From Saccharibacillus alkalitolerans (GTDB lineage: Bacteria > Bacillota > Bacilli > Paenibacillales > Paenibacillaceae), in contig NZ_JAAFGS010000015.1 in the NCBI RefSeq assembly GCF_011090185.1, forward strand, positions 1-53,297: a DNA stretch of 53,297 nt, in the 5' to 3' direction. The translations under genes were made by a program, and so were the position numbers. The number at the start of each line of letters is the position of its first letter. Positions within the stretch are counted from its first letter, which is position 1. This document shows, piece after piece, positions 18,646-28,025 of the stretch. Under the pieces are notes generated by a model. That model was not told the DNA's origin. It searched no databases and saw nothing but the letters and a program-made list of their open reading frames with translations.

Positions 18646-18703
18646 CGGCATAGATGCAAAAAGACGCTTTCCCCCCGGAAAGCGTCTTTTTGCATCTATG
18701 CCG
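18646..18703. terminator. Perfect 27-bp inverted repeat, purR terminator
   Basis: Arms 18646-18672 and 18677-18703 are exact complements over 27 bases with a CCCC loop. The TCTTTTT inside the right arm gives the T-run of a shorter terminator core (GACGCTTTCC stem). It can work on both strands. It is far longer than termination needs. Confidence 0.85.
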
Positions 18704-18898
18704 CCGACCAAGGCGCTAGGAACGATAAAATCTGCAAAACGGAGGCGAAATTCGCAAAAGGACGTCCAAAAAACTGAAACCTTTTCGCAAATCCGTCGTA
18801 TTGATAACGAGTTTCAGCGTAAAACGGCGGTATCTGTCGATTTCATGAATAAAAGCAAAAAAAATTACGGAATTCCTGAATTTTTGTCTGCAAAAAGA

Positions 18899-18926
18899 AG
18901 GATTTTGAAAGTGGGTGTGGAATAAT
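18899..18926 (+). promoter_or_regulatory. Sigma-H-type promoter of spoVG
   Basis: AGGATTTT at 18899-18906 and GTGGAATAAT at 18917-18926 match the sigma-H pattern (RNAGGATWW, about 12 bases, HGAAT). They closely resemble the B. subtilis spoVG promoter as I remember it. The ATG lies about 35 bases downstream. The preceding 18704-18898 stretch is AT-rich and holds no gene I can support. Confidence 0.7.
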
Positions 18927-18963
18927 ACACCAAGTCTTCTAATGATAAAGGTGGTGAACCTAG

Positions 18964-19260
<297 letters not shown>

Positions 19261-19282
19261 GACACACATAACAGACGGAACG

Positions 19283-19316
19283 GGGAGCCGGGGAGTATCG
19301 GTTCCCTTTTCTTTTT
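19283..19316 (+). terminator. Intrinsic terminator after spoVG
   Basis: GGGAGCCG pairs with CGGTTCCC (one mismatch) across an 8-base loop and is followed by TTTTCTTTTT. Confidence 0.75.
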
Positions 19317-19344
19317 GCCCGGAATGCGCTATATTCAGTATAGT
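19315..19344 (+). promoter_or_regulatory. Candidate promoter for glmU
   Basis: TTGCCC at 19315-19320, an 18-base spacer and TATAGT at 19339-19344. The resulting leader is about 240 bases and contains no gene I can support. It includes a 12-base-pair hairpin at 19535-19564 (ATAACCGTCGCC with one mismatch) just before the ribosome binding site. Confidence 0.38.
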
Positions 19345-19593
19345 AAACAGTTATTGCGAAATAGGGAAGCGAGGCGAGGATGCCGACTCAAACGGTTTTT
19401 TTCGCGGCGGAATCTTAGTTCGGAATAACGATTCAATTCGCATTTGTGAAGGCTGCGGACAATCTTCGCGGTCGGATGAATGACATAGACGCAGCAGAAG
19501 ACGCAGAAATAACGGCTGAAGCGCCGAACCCCTCATAACCGTCGCCTCCATAGGCAACGGTTATTTCCGGGTAAACGAAGAGGAGGCATGGCA

Positions 19594-20994
19594 TTGAAAA
19601 GGATGGCGATTGTCCTGGCCGCCGGCAAGGGCAAACGAATGAAGTCGAAGCTGTACAAGGTGCTGCATCCGGTATGCGGCAAGCCGATGGTAGGCCATGT
19701 CGTGGACACGGTTCGCCGGACGAACAGCGAGCGTACGGTAGTGATCGTAGGCCACGGAGCCGAAGACGTGAAGGCTTATCTGGGCGACCAGGCGGAGTAT
19801 GCGCTGCAGGAGCAGCAGCTCGGCACGGGACATGCGGTACGTCAGGCGGAAGAACTTCTGGGTAAAGAAGAAGGAACGACCATTCTGATCTGCGGCGATA
19901 CGCCGCTCGTGCGCGCGGAAACGATCGAAGCGATGATCGCGCTGCACGAAAGCGAAGGCGCCGCGGCCACCATTCTGACGGCGACTCCGGAAGACCCGAC
20001 CGGCCTCGGCCGCATTATCCGCGGCGAAGACGGAGGCGTCGTGCGCATCGTCGAGCAGAAGGACTGCACGCCGGAAGAAGCCGCCGTACGGGAAATCAAT
20101 ACGGGAACGTACTGCTTCGACAACCGCAAATTGTTCGATGCGCTGTCCAAAGTTACGAACGACAATGCCCAGGGCGAATACTACATCACCGACGTCATCG
20201 GCATTTTGCGGGGCGAAGGCGAGAGAATCGCCGCCTACGTGACGCAGGATCTCACGGAGTCGATCGGCGTCAACGACCGCGTGGTGCTGTCCCAGGCTGA
20301 AGCGGCGATGCGCGAGCGCATCGTGCGCGAGCATATGCTCGGCGGCGTAACGGTCATCGATCCGGCTTCGACGTACATCGGCGCGGACGTATCGATCGGC
20401 TCCGATACCGTGCTCTACCCGGGCACCGTCATTACGGGCCGCGCTTCGATCGGCGAAGACTGCAAAATCGGCCCGAACAGCGAGATCGAAAACGCGGAAA
20501 TCGGCGACGGCACGACCGTATCGCATTCCGTGATCCGCGATTCGAAAGTCGGCGATCACGTCTCGGTCGGACCGTTTGCTCATCTGCGTCCGGGCGCAAG
20601 CCTGGCCGAAGGCGTAAAGGTCGGCAATTTCGTGGAAGTGAAGAACGCCGAAATCGGACAGGACTCGAAAGTGTCCCATCTGAGTTATGTCGGCGACGCC
20701 AAAGTCGGCAGCCGCGTCAACATCGGCTGCGGCGCCATTACCGTCAACTACGACGGCTTCAACAAATCGCTGACGGAGATCGAAGACGACGCGTTCGTCG
20801 GAAGCAACGTCAACCTGATCGCGCCGGTCCATGTCGGCAAAGGCGCTTATGTGGTGGCCGGCTCCACGATCACGAAGCAGGTGCCGGAAGGCGACCTGGC
20901 GATCGCAAGAGCGCGCCAGGAGAACAAGCAGGGCTACGCCGATAAGATCAAGGCGCGCGCCAAGGCGAAAAAAGAAGCAGGCAAAGACAAATAA
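19594..20994 (+). CDS. glmU: Bifunctional N-acetylglucosamine-1-P uridyltransferase / glucosamine-1-P acetyltransferase
   Basis: Makes UDP-GlcNAc for peptidoglycan and teichoic acid. The 466-residue protein has an N-terminal nucleotidyltransferase domain ([19 protein letters not shown] near residues 8-26; GDTPL near 104) and a C-terminal left-handed beta-helix of hexapeptide repeats (about 255-445) with the acetyltransferase site (NYDGFNK near 390). TTG 19594 is chosen because AGGAGG at 19581-19586 is 7 bases before it but only 1 base before the in-frame ATG 19588. It precedes prs as in B. subtilis. Confidence 0.95.
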   Translation: MKRMAIVLAAGKGKRMKSKLYKVLHPVCGKPMVGHVVDTVRRTNSERTVVIVGHGAEDVKAYLGDQAEYALQEQQLGTGHAVRQAEELLGKEEGTTILICGDTPLVRAETIEAMIALHESEGAAATILTATPEDPTGLGRIIRGEDGGVVRIVEQKDCTPEEAAVREINTGTYCFDNRKLFDALSKVTNDNAQGEYYITDVIGILRGEGERIAAYVTQDLTESIGVNDRVVLSQAEAAMRERIVREHMLGGVTVIDPASTYIGADVSIGSDTVLYPGTVITGRASIGEDCKIGPNSEIENAEIGDGTTVSHSVIRDSKVGDHVSVGPFAHLRPGASLAEGVKVGNFVEVKNAEIGQDSKVSHLSYVGDAKVGSRVNIGCGAITVNYDGFNKSLTEIEDDAFVGSNVNLIAPVHVGKGAYVVAGSTITKQVPEGDLAIARARQENKQGYADKIKARAKAKKEAGKDK

Positions 20995-20997
20995 AAA

Positions 20998-21037
20998 GCG
21001 AAACGGCCGTCCGGGTAGAGACCGGACGGCGTTTCGC
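20998..21037 (+). repeat. GC-rich hairpin between glmU and prs
   Basis: GCGAAACGGCCGTCCGG at 20998-21014 pairs with 21022-21037 with one bulged G. No T-run follows, so termination is doubtful; it may partially separate glmU from prs or stabilise the mRNA. Confidence 0.55.
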
Positions 21038-21159
21038 GAGAGTTCGAAGCGGCGTGAAGGGCAAAGCTCCGCCAGTCGGAGCGGCATCGCTATATTCAGA
21101 GCCAGGGCGCTTATGGCGCGCCTGACCACTAATGACCAGCACGGAGGGTTTACAATACT

Positions 21160-22110
21160 ATGACTTATTGCGATTCAAAGCTGAAAATATTCACGTGCAA
21201 TTCGAACCCCAAGTTGGCGAACCAAATCGCCGACTATATCGGAATCCCGATGGGCGAATCGCACACGACGAGCTTTAGCGACGGTGAGATTCAGGTTAAG
21301 CTGTCGGAGAGCGTGCGCGGCAGCCACGTCTACATCATCCAGTCCACCTGCGCTCCCGTCAACGACAATCTGATGGAACTGCTGGTTATGGTCGATGCGC
21401 TGAAGCGCGCTTCCGCGAAAAGCATTAACGTTGTCATTCCGTATTACGGCTATGCGCGTCAGGACCGCAAAGCCCGTTCCCGCGACCCGATTACGGCGAA
21501 GCTGGTAGCGGACCTGATCGAAAAAGCCGGCGCTCATCGCGTCATCGCGATGGATCTGCACGCGATGCAGATTCAGGGCTTCTTCGACATCCCGGTCGAT
21601 CACCTGCTGGGCGTGCCGATTCTGGCGCAGTATTTCCGCTCGAAGCAGATCGAGAATCCGATCGTCGTCTCGCCGGACCACGGCGGCGTCGTGCGGGCAC
21701 GCAAATTGGCGGATCTGCTTAACGCTCCGCTGGCGATCATCGACAAGCGGCGTCCGGAACCGAACGTCAGCGAAGTCATGAACATTATCGGGAATATCGA
21801 AGGCAAAACGGCGATTCTGATCGACGACATCATCGATACCGCCGGCACGATCGTGCTCGGCGCGAACGCCCTGGTGGAAGGCGGAGCGAAAGAAGTATAC
21901 GCCTGCTGCACGCACCCGGTTCTCTCGGGACCGGCGATGGATCGTTTGGAAAATTCGCCGCTGAAGGAAGTCATCGTGACCGATACCATTCCGATCACGC
22001 ATCCGAATCCGACGAACAAGCTCAAAGTGCTGTCCGTGGCTCCGCTGCTGGGCGAGGCGATCATTCGCGTCCATGAAGAGCTGTCGATCAGCAAGCTGTT
22101 CGAACTCTAA
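21160..22110 (+). CDS. prs: Ribose-phosphate pyrophosphokinase
   Basis: Makes PRPP from ribose-5-phosphate and ATP for nucleotide, histidine and tryptophan synthesis, and thereby sets the PurR ligand level. The 316-residue protein shows the flexible-loop [16 protein letters not shown] near residue 95, the [19 protein letters not shown] region near 127, and the PRPP motif [14 protein letters not shown] near 218. Length is typical. The ribosome binding site GGAGGG lies about 12 bases before ATG 21160. The ctc (L25-like) gene that follows prs in B. subtilis is absent. Confidence 0.97.
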   Translation: MTYCDSKLKIFTCNSNPKLANQIADYIGIPMGESHTTSFSDGEIQVKLSESVRGSHVYIIQSTCAPVNDNLMELLVMVDALKRASAKSINVVIPYYGYARQDRKARSRDPITAKLVADLIEKAGAHRVIAMDLHAMQIQGFFDIPVDHLLGVPILAQYFRSKQIENPIVVSPDHGGVVRARKLADLLNAPLAIIDKRRPEPNVSEVMNIIGNIEGKTAILIDDIIDTAGTIVLGANALVEGGAKEVYACCTHPVLSGPAMDRLENSPLKEVIVTDTIPITHPNPTNKLKVLSVAPLLGEAIIRVHEELSISKLFEL

Positions 22111-22137
22111 GATTTCCCATCGCGATAAGCCTGCCGC

Positions 22138-22172
22138 GGGTTACGCCTCCTTCCCGGAAGGAGGCGTAACCC
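22138..22172 (+). terminator. Strong hairpin after prs
   Basis: A perfect 17-base inverted repeat (22138-22154 with 22156-22172; GGGTTACGCCTCC...) around a single C. Only TTCTC follows, so the T-tract is weak, but the stem is very stable. It also lies downstream of the minus-strand 66-codon gene and may serve that gene. Confidence 0.65.
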
Positions 22173-22247
22173 TTCTCGGCGTGAACGTTTCCGGCGCTCG
22201 CGGGAAAGTCCGGAGCGTCCGGAAGGCGGGCGGGGAAGGCCCGAAGG

Positions 22248-22448
22248 TCAATAACCGGGGCGGGAGAGGAACACGTACCGGCCGCGATGATAAAGAGCTT
22301 GGCCGATCTCGATGAAGCTGTCGTGGATGCCGGTAACGAGTCCGATATCGACGGGAACGTCCTGGTGATATACCTCGACGGGGACTCCGGCGTTCATATG
22401 ATCGTGAAAGTGGCGATTTTCTTTGAGTACGGCTCCGAATGAATACAT
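22248..22448 (-). CDS. Small hypothetical protein, minus strand
   Basis: A 66-residue product that I do not recognise. It reads like a real soluble domain: PVEVYHQDVPVDIGLVTGIHDSFIEIG then YHRGRYVFLSRPGY, an alternating pattern suggesting a small beta-barrel. The minus strand has AAAGGAG about 12 bases before the ATG at 22448. It is opposite in direction to its neighbours prs and pth and occupies the place of B. subtilis ctc. A chance open frame is possible but the composition argues against it. Confidence 0.6.
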   Translation of the reverse strand: MYSFGAVLKENRHFHDHMNAGVPVEVYHQDVPVDIGLVTGIHDSFIEIGQALYHRGRYVFLSRPGY

Positions 22449-22585
22449 GTCGCTTTACAGCTCCTTTGCTGATACTGACTCGCAGGCGATTCGCGGCCCA
22501 GCCGCGCGACCTTGCGCTTTATCCCTATATTGTAACAAAAATACGCATCAGAACCATAACGATTGCGAACGAGGAGCCACGGCAG

Positions 22586-23146
22586 ATGAAATGGATCGTT
22601 GGGCTGGGGAATCCCGGCAAAAATTATGAAAAAACGCGCCATAATGTCGGATTCATGGCATTGGACCGATTGGCACAAAAACACGGCATATCGATTACCC
22701 AGAGCAAGTGCAAGGCGCTGGTCGGCGAAGGCATGATCGGCCGCGAGAAGATCGTGCTGATCAAGCCGATGACGTTCATGAACCTGTCCGGCGAATCGGT
22801 GCGCGCCTATATGGATTACTACAAGGTCGAACTGAAAGACCTGATCGTCGTCTACGACGACCTGGATACCGAGGTGGGCCGGGTCCGGCTGCGTTATCAG
22901 GGCAGCGCCGGCGGCCATAACGGGATCAAGTCGATCATTCAGCATACCGGCACGCAGACGTTCGACCGCGTGCGCATGGGCATTTCCCGTCCTCAAAACG
23001 GCATGGCCGTCGTCGACTACGTACTGGCTCCTTTCGCCAAAGCGGAGCAGCCGCTGCTGGACGAAATGATCGAAAAAACGTGCGAAGCGATCGAATACAG
23101 CCTGGACCATACGTTTGAACAAACGATGGCCCGGTTCAATGGATAA
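22586..23146 (+). CDS. pth: Peptidyl-tRNA hydrolase
   Basis: Releases tRNA from peptidyl-tRNA dropped by ribosomes. The 186-residue protein starts MKWIVGLGNPGKNYEKTRHNVGFM with the conserved catalytic His20 and contains KPMTFMNLSGESV near residue 64 and VYDDLDTEVGRVRLRYQGSAGGHNGIKSI near 90-118. ATG 22586 follows GAGGAGCC. In B. subtilis fin (yabK) lies between pth and mfd; here only about 105 bases separate them. Confidence 0.97.
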   Translation: MKWIVGLGNPGKNYEKTRHNVGFMALDRLAQKHGISITQSKCKALVGEGMIGREKIVLIKPMTFMNLSGESVRAYMDYYKVELKDLIVVYDDLDTEVGRVRLRYQGSAGGHNGIKSIIQHTGTQTFDRVRMGISRPQNGMAVVDYVLAPFAKAEQPLLDEMIEKTCEAIEYSLDHTFEQTMARFNG

Positions 23147-23251
23147 AGAAGGCCTTTTTCGTCGCACGTCCTTACGTGCCGCAAGGCCTTCGTGCCGTAT
23201 CCTTTTACTTTCCCAGTCTGAGACTTTACAAGCATAAGAGAGGTGCCCCCC

Positions 23252-26200
23252 TTGTTAAACGCGCTTATCAAAGAAGTTGCCCGGGATCACGACTTCGTCT
23301 CCATCAAGGACGCCGTTTCGGCGGGGATGAAGGAGCAGTTGGTCGCGGGCTTGTCGGGCTCGGCGCGCCAGTTGATGATGGCGGGCCTGCATCAGGAGCT
23401 GGAACGTCCGCTGCTGATTGTGACGCATAATATTTTTTCGGCTCAAAAAATCGCGGATGATCTTCAGGAAGCGCTTCCTGAAGGGACCGTGCTGTTCTAC
23501 CCGGCCAACGAGCTGGTCGCCGCGGAATCGGCCATTTCCAGTCCCGAGACGATCGCTCAGCGGATCGAAGTGCTGACTCGCTGCGCGGACGGGTTTAAGG
23601 GCGTTCTGGTGGTGCCTTTTTCGGGCCTGCGCCGCTTCGTGCCGGATCCAACGGCAATTCGCGAGGCCCAGTTCACGCTTGAAGAAGGCGGAACGCTGGA
23701 TCTCGAACGGTTTCTGCTGCGAATGGTCGAACTCGGATATTCGCGCGTCGAACGCGTGGAGACCCGGGGCGAGATGAGCGTGCGCGGCGGAATCGTCGAC
23801 TTTTTCCCGATGACGTCGCAGCTTGCGTACCGGGTCGAACTGTTCGACGACGAGGTCGACTCGATCCGCACGTTCGATCCGGAAGACCAGCGTTCGATCG
23901 ATAAGGTCAAAAGTGTCCGCATCCTGCCGAGCCGTGAGCTTGTGGCAAGCGGCGAACGGATGCGTAAAGCGGCCGACGCGGCCGCGGCGCTGCTGGAGAA
24001 GCAGCTCGAACGGATGACCGACCGCAAAGCCAAAACGGCGATGCAGCAGGAAATCGGCCGCGAGATCGACATGCTGCGTCAGCAGATCCATTTCCCGGAG
24101 ATGTACAAATACGTGTCGCTGATCTATCCGGAACAGCGGACGCTGTACGATTACATGCCGGAAAACACGCTGCTGCTGATGGACGAGCCTTCGCGTCTGC
24201 TCGACACGGCTTCGCAGCTCGAGCGCGACGAAGCCGAGTGGAATCTGCATCTGCTGCAGAGCGGGAAGAGCCTGCCGGATCTGCCGCTGGCGATCGAAGG
24301 CGACGGGGCCGTGTATCAGCGCCCGTTCCAGACGCTGTTCCTGTCTCTGTTCGTCCGGCAAATTCCGCGCACCCATCCGGGGCAGGTCGTCAATGTGGTC
24401 AGCCGGACCATGCAGGACTTCCACGGACAAATGAACGTGCTGAAGGCCGAGATGGACCGCTGGAAAAAGTCCAATATGCGCGTCATCATGCTGGCCGGAG
24501 ACGACGAACGGGCCGAGCGCATCCGCCGCGTGCTGGACGATTACGAGATCGAAACGCCGGAGATCGTGCGCGGCCATCTGCAGGGAGGCTTCGAACTTCC
24601 GTCCGCGCATCTGGTCGTCATTACGGAAGGCGAGCTGTTCGCGCAGAAGCAGCGCAAAGTCCGTAAAAACAGCGGGTCCAAGCAGATCGACAACGCCGAG
24701 CGCATCAAGAGCTACACCGAGCTGAAGGTCGGCGACTATGTCGTGCACCAAAACCACGGCATCGGCAAGTACCTCGGCATCGGCACGCTCGAAGTCGGCG
24801 GCATCCATAAGGACTACATGCATATCATGTACGCGGGCGGAGACAAGCTGTCCGTGCCGATCGAGCAGATCGACCTGATTCAGAAATACGTCGGCGCCGA
24901 AGACAAAGAGCCGAAGGTCTACAAGCTGGGCGGCAACGAATGGACCCGGGTCAAGACCAAAGTCCGCTCGTCCGTGCAGGATATCGCCGACGACCTGATC
25001 AAGCTGTACGCGGAACGCCAGGCTTCGGCCGGCTACAGCTTCGACAAGGATACGCCGGATCAGCAGGAATTCGAAAATACGTTCCCTTACGAAGAGACGA
25101 GGGATCAGCTCCGGGCGATCGAAGAGATCAAGGGCGACATGGAGATGAGCCGTCCGATGGACCGCCTGCTGTGCGGAGACGTCGGCTACGGCAAGACGGA
25201 AGTGGCGATCCGGGCGGCGTTCAAGGCGGCGATCGAAGGCAAGCAGGTGGCCATTCTCGTGCCGACGACGATTCTGGCGCAGCAGCACTACGAAACGTTC
25301 AAGGAACGCTTCGAGGGCTACCCGTTCAATATCGGCGTCCTCAGCCGTTTCCGTTCGCGCAAAGAGCAGAACGAGACGATCAAGGGCGTCAAGCAGGGCA
25401 CGATCGACGTCATTATCGGCACGCACCGCATTTTGTCCCAGGACCTCGTATTCAAGGATCTGGGCCTGCTCATCGTCGACGAAGAGCAGCGCTTCGGCGT
25501 CACGCATAAAGAAAAACTCAAACGCCTCAAAACGAACGTGGACGTGCTGACGCTGACGGCTACGCCGATTCCGCGCACGCTGCACATGTCCATGCTCGGC
25601 GTACGCGACTTGTCGGTTATCGAGACGCCGCCGGAAAACCGGTTTCCGGTGCAGACGTACGTCGTCGAATACAGCCCGACGCTCGTGCGCGAAGCGATCG
25701 AACGGGAGCTTGCCCGCGGAGGACAGGTCTACTACCTGTACAACCGCGTGCAGGGCATTCATGAAAAAGCGGCGGAAATCTCCGAGCTCGTACCCGACGC
25801 GCGCGTCAGCGTGGGTCACGGCCAGATGAGCGAGCAGGAGCTGGAGCGGACCATTCTCGACTTCCTGGAAGGCGAGTCGGACGTTCTGGTCAGCACCAGC
25901 ATTATCGAGACCGGGGTGGATATCCCGAACGTCAATACGCTGATCGTGCATGACGCGGACAAAATGGGCTTGTCGCAGCTGTATCAAATGAGAGGACGGG
26001 TCGGTCGTTCCAACCGGATCGCTTACGCGTACTTCTCTTATCAAAAAGATAAGGTTCTGACCGAAGTCGCCGAGAAGCGCCTTCAGTCGATCAAGGAATT
26101 CACGGAACTCGGCTCGGGCTTCAAGATCGCGATGCGAGACCTGTCGATCCGCGGCGCGGGCAACCTGCTGGGCGCGGAGCAGTCCGGCTTTATCGCGTCG

Positions 26201-26785
26201 GTCGGTTTTGATCTGTACTCGCAGATGCTGGCCGAAGAAATTCAGAAACGCAAAATCTCGATGCTGGGCGAAGCGCCGGCGGACGACAAGAACTGGAGCA
26301 CGATGATCGACCTGTCGATCGACGCTTATCTGCCTTCGGACTATATCTACGACAGCATCCAAAAAATCGAGATTTACAAAAAAGTGGCTGCGGCCACGAC
26401 CTTCGAAGACGTGCTGGAATTGGAGGACGAGCTGCTCGACCGTTTCGGCGAGATGCCGGAAGCGGTCGTGCGCCTGATGCAGGTGGCGCGCTTCAAGATT
26501 TACGGACGGATGTACGGCATCGAGAGCATCGCGAGAAAAGGCGACGACTTCACGGTGACGTTCTACGAAGGACAGGAAAAGGCGGCCGAACCGTCCAAAC
26601 TCGCGCGAATTGGAAATCGGTTCGAAAGCAGTGTACAATTTAAGCAGGGCATGCCTCTTGCGTTTACGATCAAGGGCAAGAGCCTGCCGGAATCCGAACG
26701 GCTGGAGACGCTGGAGCGGGTTCTGGACGCCCTCCAAGAAGCGTTCAAATCGAAGGGAGAACTTCATGATGCAGTCAAGTCATAA
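23252..26785 (+). CDS. mfd: Transcription-repair coupling factor
   Basis: A translocase that dislodges RNA polymerase stalled at DNA lesions and recruits UvrA. The 1177-residue protein has an N-terminal UvrB-like region, the RNA polymerase-interacting domain (VGDYVVHQNHGIGKYLG near residue 497), and RecG-like helicase motifs including Walker A GDVGYGKTE near 643 and DEEQ (VDEEQRFGV) near 745. A TRCF C-terminal domain follows. TTG 23252 is preferred over GTG 23243 because AGAGAGG abuts the GTG; the length then equals B. subtilis Mfd. Its 3' end overlaps the next gene by 20 bases. Confidence 0.97.
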   Translation: MLNALIKEVARDHDFVSIKDAVSAGMKEQLVAGLSGSARQLMMAGLHQELERPLLIVTHNIFSAQKIADDLQEALPEGTVLFYPANELVAAESAISSPETIAQRIEVLTRCADGFKGVLVVPFSGLRRFVPDPTAIREAQFTLEEGGTLDLERFLLRMVELGYSRVERVETRGEMSVRGGIVDFFPMTSQLAYRVELFDDEVDSIRTFDPEDQRSIDKVKSVRILPSRELVASGERMRKAADAAAALLEKQLERMTDRKAKTAMQQEIGREIDMLRQQIHFPEMYKYVSLIYPEQRTLYDYMPENTLLLMDEPSRLLDTASQLERDEAEWNLHLLQSGKSLPDLPLAIEGDGAVYQRPFQTLFLSLFVRQIPRTHPGQVVNVVSRTMQDFHGQMNVLKAEMDRWKKSNMRVIMLAGDDERAERIRRVLDDYEIETPEIVRGHLQGGFELPSAHLVVITEGELFAQKQRKVRKNSGSKQIDNAERIKSYTELKVGDYVVHQNHGIGKYLGIGTLEVGGIHKDYMHIMYAGGDKLSVPIEQIDLIQKYVGAEDKEPKVYKLGGNEWTRVKTKVRSSVQDIADDLIKLYAERQASAGYSFDKDTPDQQEFENTFPYEETRDQLRAIEEIKGDMEMSRPMDRLLCGDVGYGKTEVAIRAAFKAAIEGKQVAILVPTTILAQQHYETFKERFEGYPFNIGVLSRFRSRKEQNETIKGVKQGTIDVIIGTHRILSQDLVFKDLGLLIVDEEQRFGVTHKEKLKRLKTNVDVLTLTATPIPRTLHMSMLGVRDLSVIETPPENRFPVQTYVVEYSPTLVREAIERELARGGQVYYLYNRVQGIHEKAAEISELVPDARVSVGHGQMSEQELERTILDFLEGESDVLVSTSIIETGVDIPNVNTLIVHDADKMGLSQLYQMRGRVGRSNRIAYAYFSYQKDKVLTEVAEKRLQSIKEFTELGSGFKIAMRDLSIRGAGNLLGAEQSGFIASVGFDLYSQMLAEEIQKRKISMLGEAPADDKNWSTMIDLSIDAYLPSDYIYDSIQKIEIYKKVAAATTFEDVLELEDELLDRFGEMPEAVVRLMQVARFKIYGRMYGIESIARKGDDFTVTFYEGQEKAAEPSKLARIGNRFESSVQFKQGMPLAFTIKGKSLPESERLETLERVLDALQEAFKSKGELHDAVKS

Positions 26786-27917
26786 AAAATGGGGAAAATT
26801 GGCGTCGCTCGGCGCAGTCGCGGTATTGTCTTTTTCCGTGCTGGCGGCCTGCGGCGACAAAGCCGATAACGACACCGCAAAGACCGACGACAGCAAGGTA
26901 CTGGCCACTTACGACGGAGGAACGGTGACGGAAGACCAGTTCAATACCGAACTGAACGTAATGAAATTCCTTCAGCCGACCTATGCTTCGTTGATGGATT
27001 CGGCCGAAATCAAAAACTATATGCTCGACCAACAGATCGCTTATAACTATCTGGAAGGCAAAGCGACGGACGAAGAGAAGAAGAAGGGCGCCGATATGGC
27101 GACCGAGCAAATCGACCAGCTGAAGGCGCAGGTCGATCAGGAGCAGCTCGACACGATGCTGACGTCGCAAAACATCACCGAACAGGACCTGACGACTTAC
27201 ATGACTCAGGTAATGACGGCCGTGCAGTATATGTCCGACCAAGTGACGGACGAAGAAGTGCAGAAGGAATACGACGCCAACAAGGAAGCTTATATCACGG
27301 CGGACGTTCGCCACATTCTGATCAACTTCACCGACGCCGAAGGCAGCAAGCGTACCGACGCCGAAACGCTGAAGCTGGCGAAGGAAGCCAAGGCAAGAGT
27401 CGACAAAGGCGAAGATTTCGCCAAAGTCGCGGAGGAACTGTCGGAAGATCCGGGTTCGGCTTCGAACGGCGGCCTGTACGCGGACGCTGCCGTCAGCCAA
27501 TGGGTTGAGGCGTTCAAGAAAGCGGCCATGGAACAAGAAGTCGGCGTAGTCGGCGATCCGGTCAAGACGGAATACGGCTACCATGTCATCAAAGTCGAGA
27601 AAAGAAACGACACGCTCACGGACGAAGTGAAGGAATCGGTTCGCCGCAACCTCGCTTCCACCAAGCTGAACGATTTCATGGAAAAAGAGCTGAAAGGCAT
27701 CACGAAGAGCAAGGAAGAGTTCAAGGACGAAGAAGCGCCTGCAGCCGGAGATCCGAACGGAGCGCCGGCCGAAGGAACCGACGGCACTTCGATCGAAGGC
27801 ACGGACGGAGCGGCCACGGAAGGCGCGGATCAAGGCGCGCCGGCCGATCAGGGCGCCGCGACGGACGGATCCGGCGATGCCGGAACGACGACCGATACGA
27901 AGACGGACGGCAAGTAA
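26766..27917 (+). CDS. PrsA-like peptidyl-prolyl isomerase lipoprotein
   Basis: An extracytoplasmic foldase of 383 residues. The signal peptide ends in a lipobox (VLAAC at about residues 24-28). A SurA/PrsA-type helical N-domain follows. A parvulin PpiC domain (about 195-285) has DVRHILINF, GEDFAKVAEELSEDPGSASNGG and EYGYHVIKVE. The last 55 residues are Gly/Ala/Asp/Thr-rich and disordered, perhaps reaching into the wall. ATG 26766 lies inside the end of mfd after AAGGGAGA, so the two are translationally coupled. Confidence 0.92.
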   Translation: MMQSSHKKWGKLASLGAVAVLSFSVLAACGDKADNDTAKTDDSKVLATYDGGTVTEDQFNTELNVMKFLQPTYASLMDSAEIKNYMLDQQIAYNYLEGKATDEEKKKGADMATEQIDQLKAQVDQEQLDTMLTSQNITEQDLTTYMTQVMTAVQYMSDQVTDEEVQKEYDANKEAYITADVRHILINFTDAEGSKRTDAETLKLAKEAKARVDKGEDFAKVAEELSEDPGSASNGGLYADAAVSQWVEAFKKAAMEQEVGVVGDPVKTEYGYHVIKVEKRNDTLTDEVKESVRRNLASTKLNDFMEKELKGITKSKEEFKDEEAPAAGDPNGAPAEGTDGTSIEGTDGAATEGADQGAPADQGAATDGSGDAGTTTDTKTDGK

Positions 27918-27940
27918 ATCGCGACTCATAACGAAACCCC

Positions 27941-27970
27941 AAAATAGCGCGCAACCCGCGCTATTTTTTT
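27941..27970 (+). terminator. Intrinsic terminator after the foldase gene
   Basis: AAAATAGCGCG (27941-27951) pairs with CGCGCTATTTT (27957-27967), followed by more T. Confidence 0.85.
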
Positions 27971-28025
27971 GAGCCGAAAAACGCCGGGAGTCCGAAGGAC
28001 TCCCGGAAGGAAAGGAGGGCGCCGC

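Noticed and set aside
19380..19418. Twelve-codon peptide with a purine-rich run before glmU
   Set aside because: The SD-like GAGGCGAGG touches the ATG and the peptide has no regulatory pattern; too short to support.
19561..21129. Minus-strand frame of 522 codons opposite glmU
   Set aside because: A shadow of glmU with Arg/Asp/Phe-rich composition and no initiation signal.
26610..26765. Longer N-terminus for the foldase lipoprotein starting inside mfd
   Set aside because: The extra 52 residues are Arg-rich mfd shadow; the signal peptide and ribosome binding site fit ATG 26766.
23255..26767. Open frame of 1170 codons on the minus strand opposite mfd
   Set aside because: It is the exact shadow of mfd. 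Its product is Arg/His/Leu/Asp-rich without any fold pattern, and it has no ribosome binding site. GC-rich codon use leaves antisense frames open.
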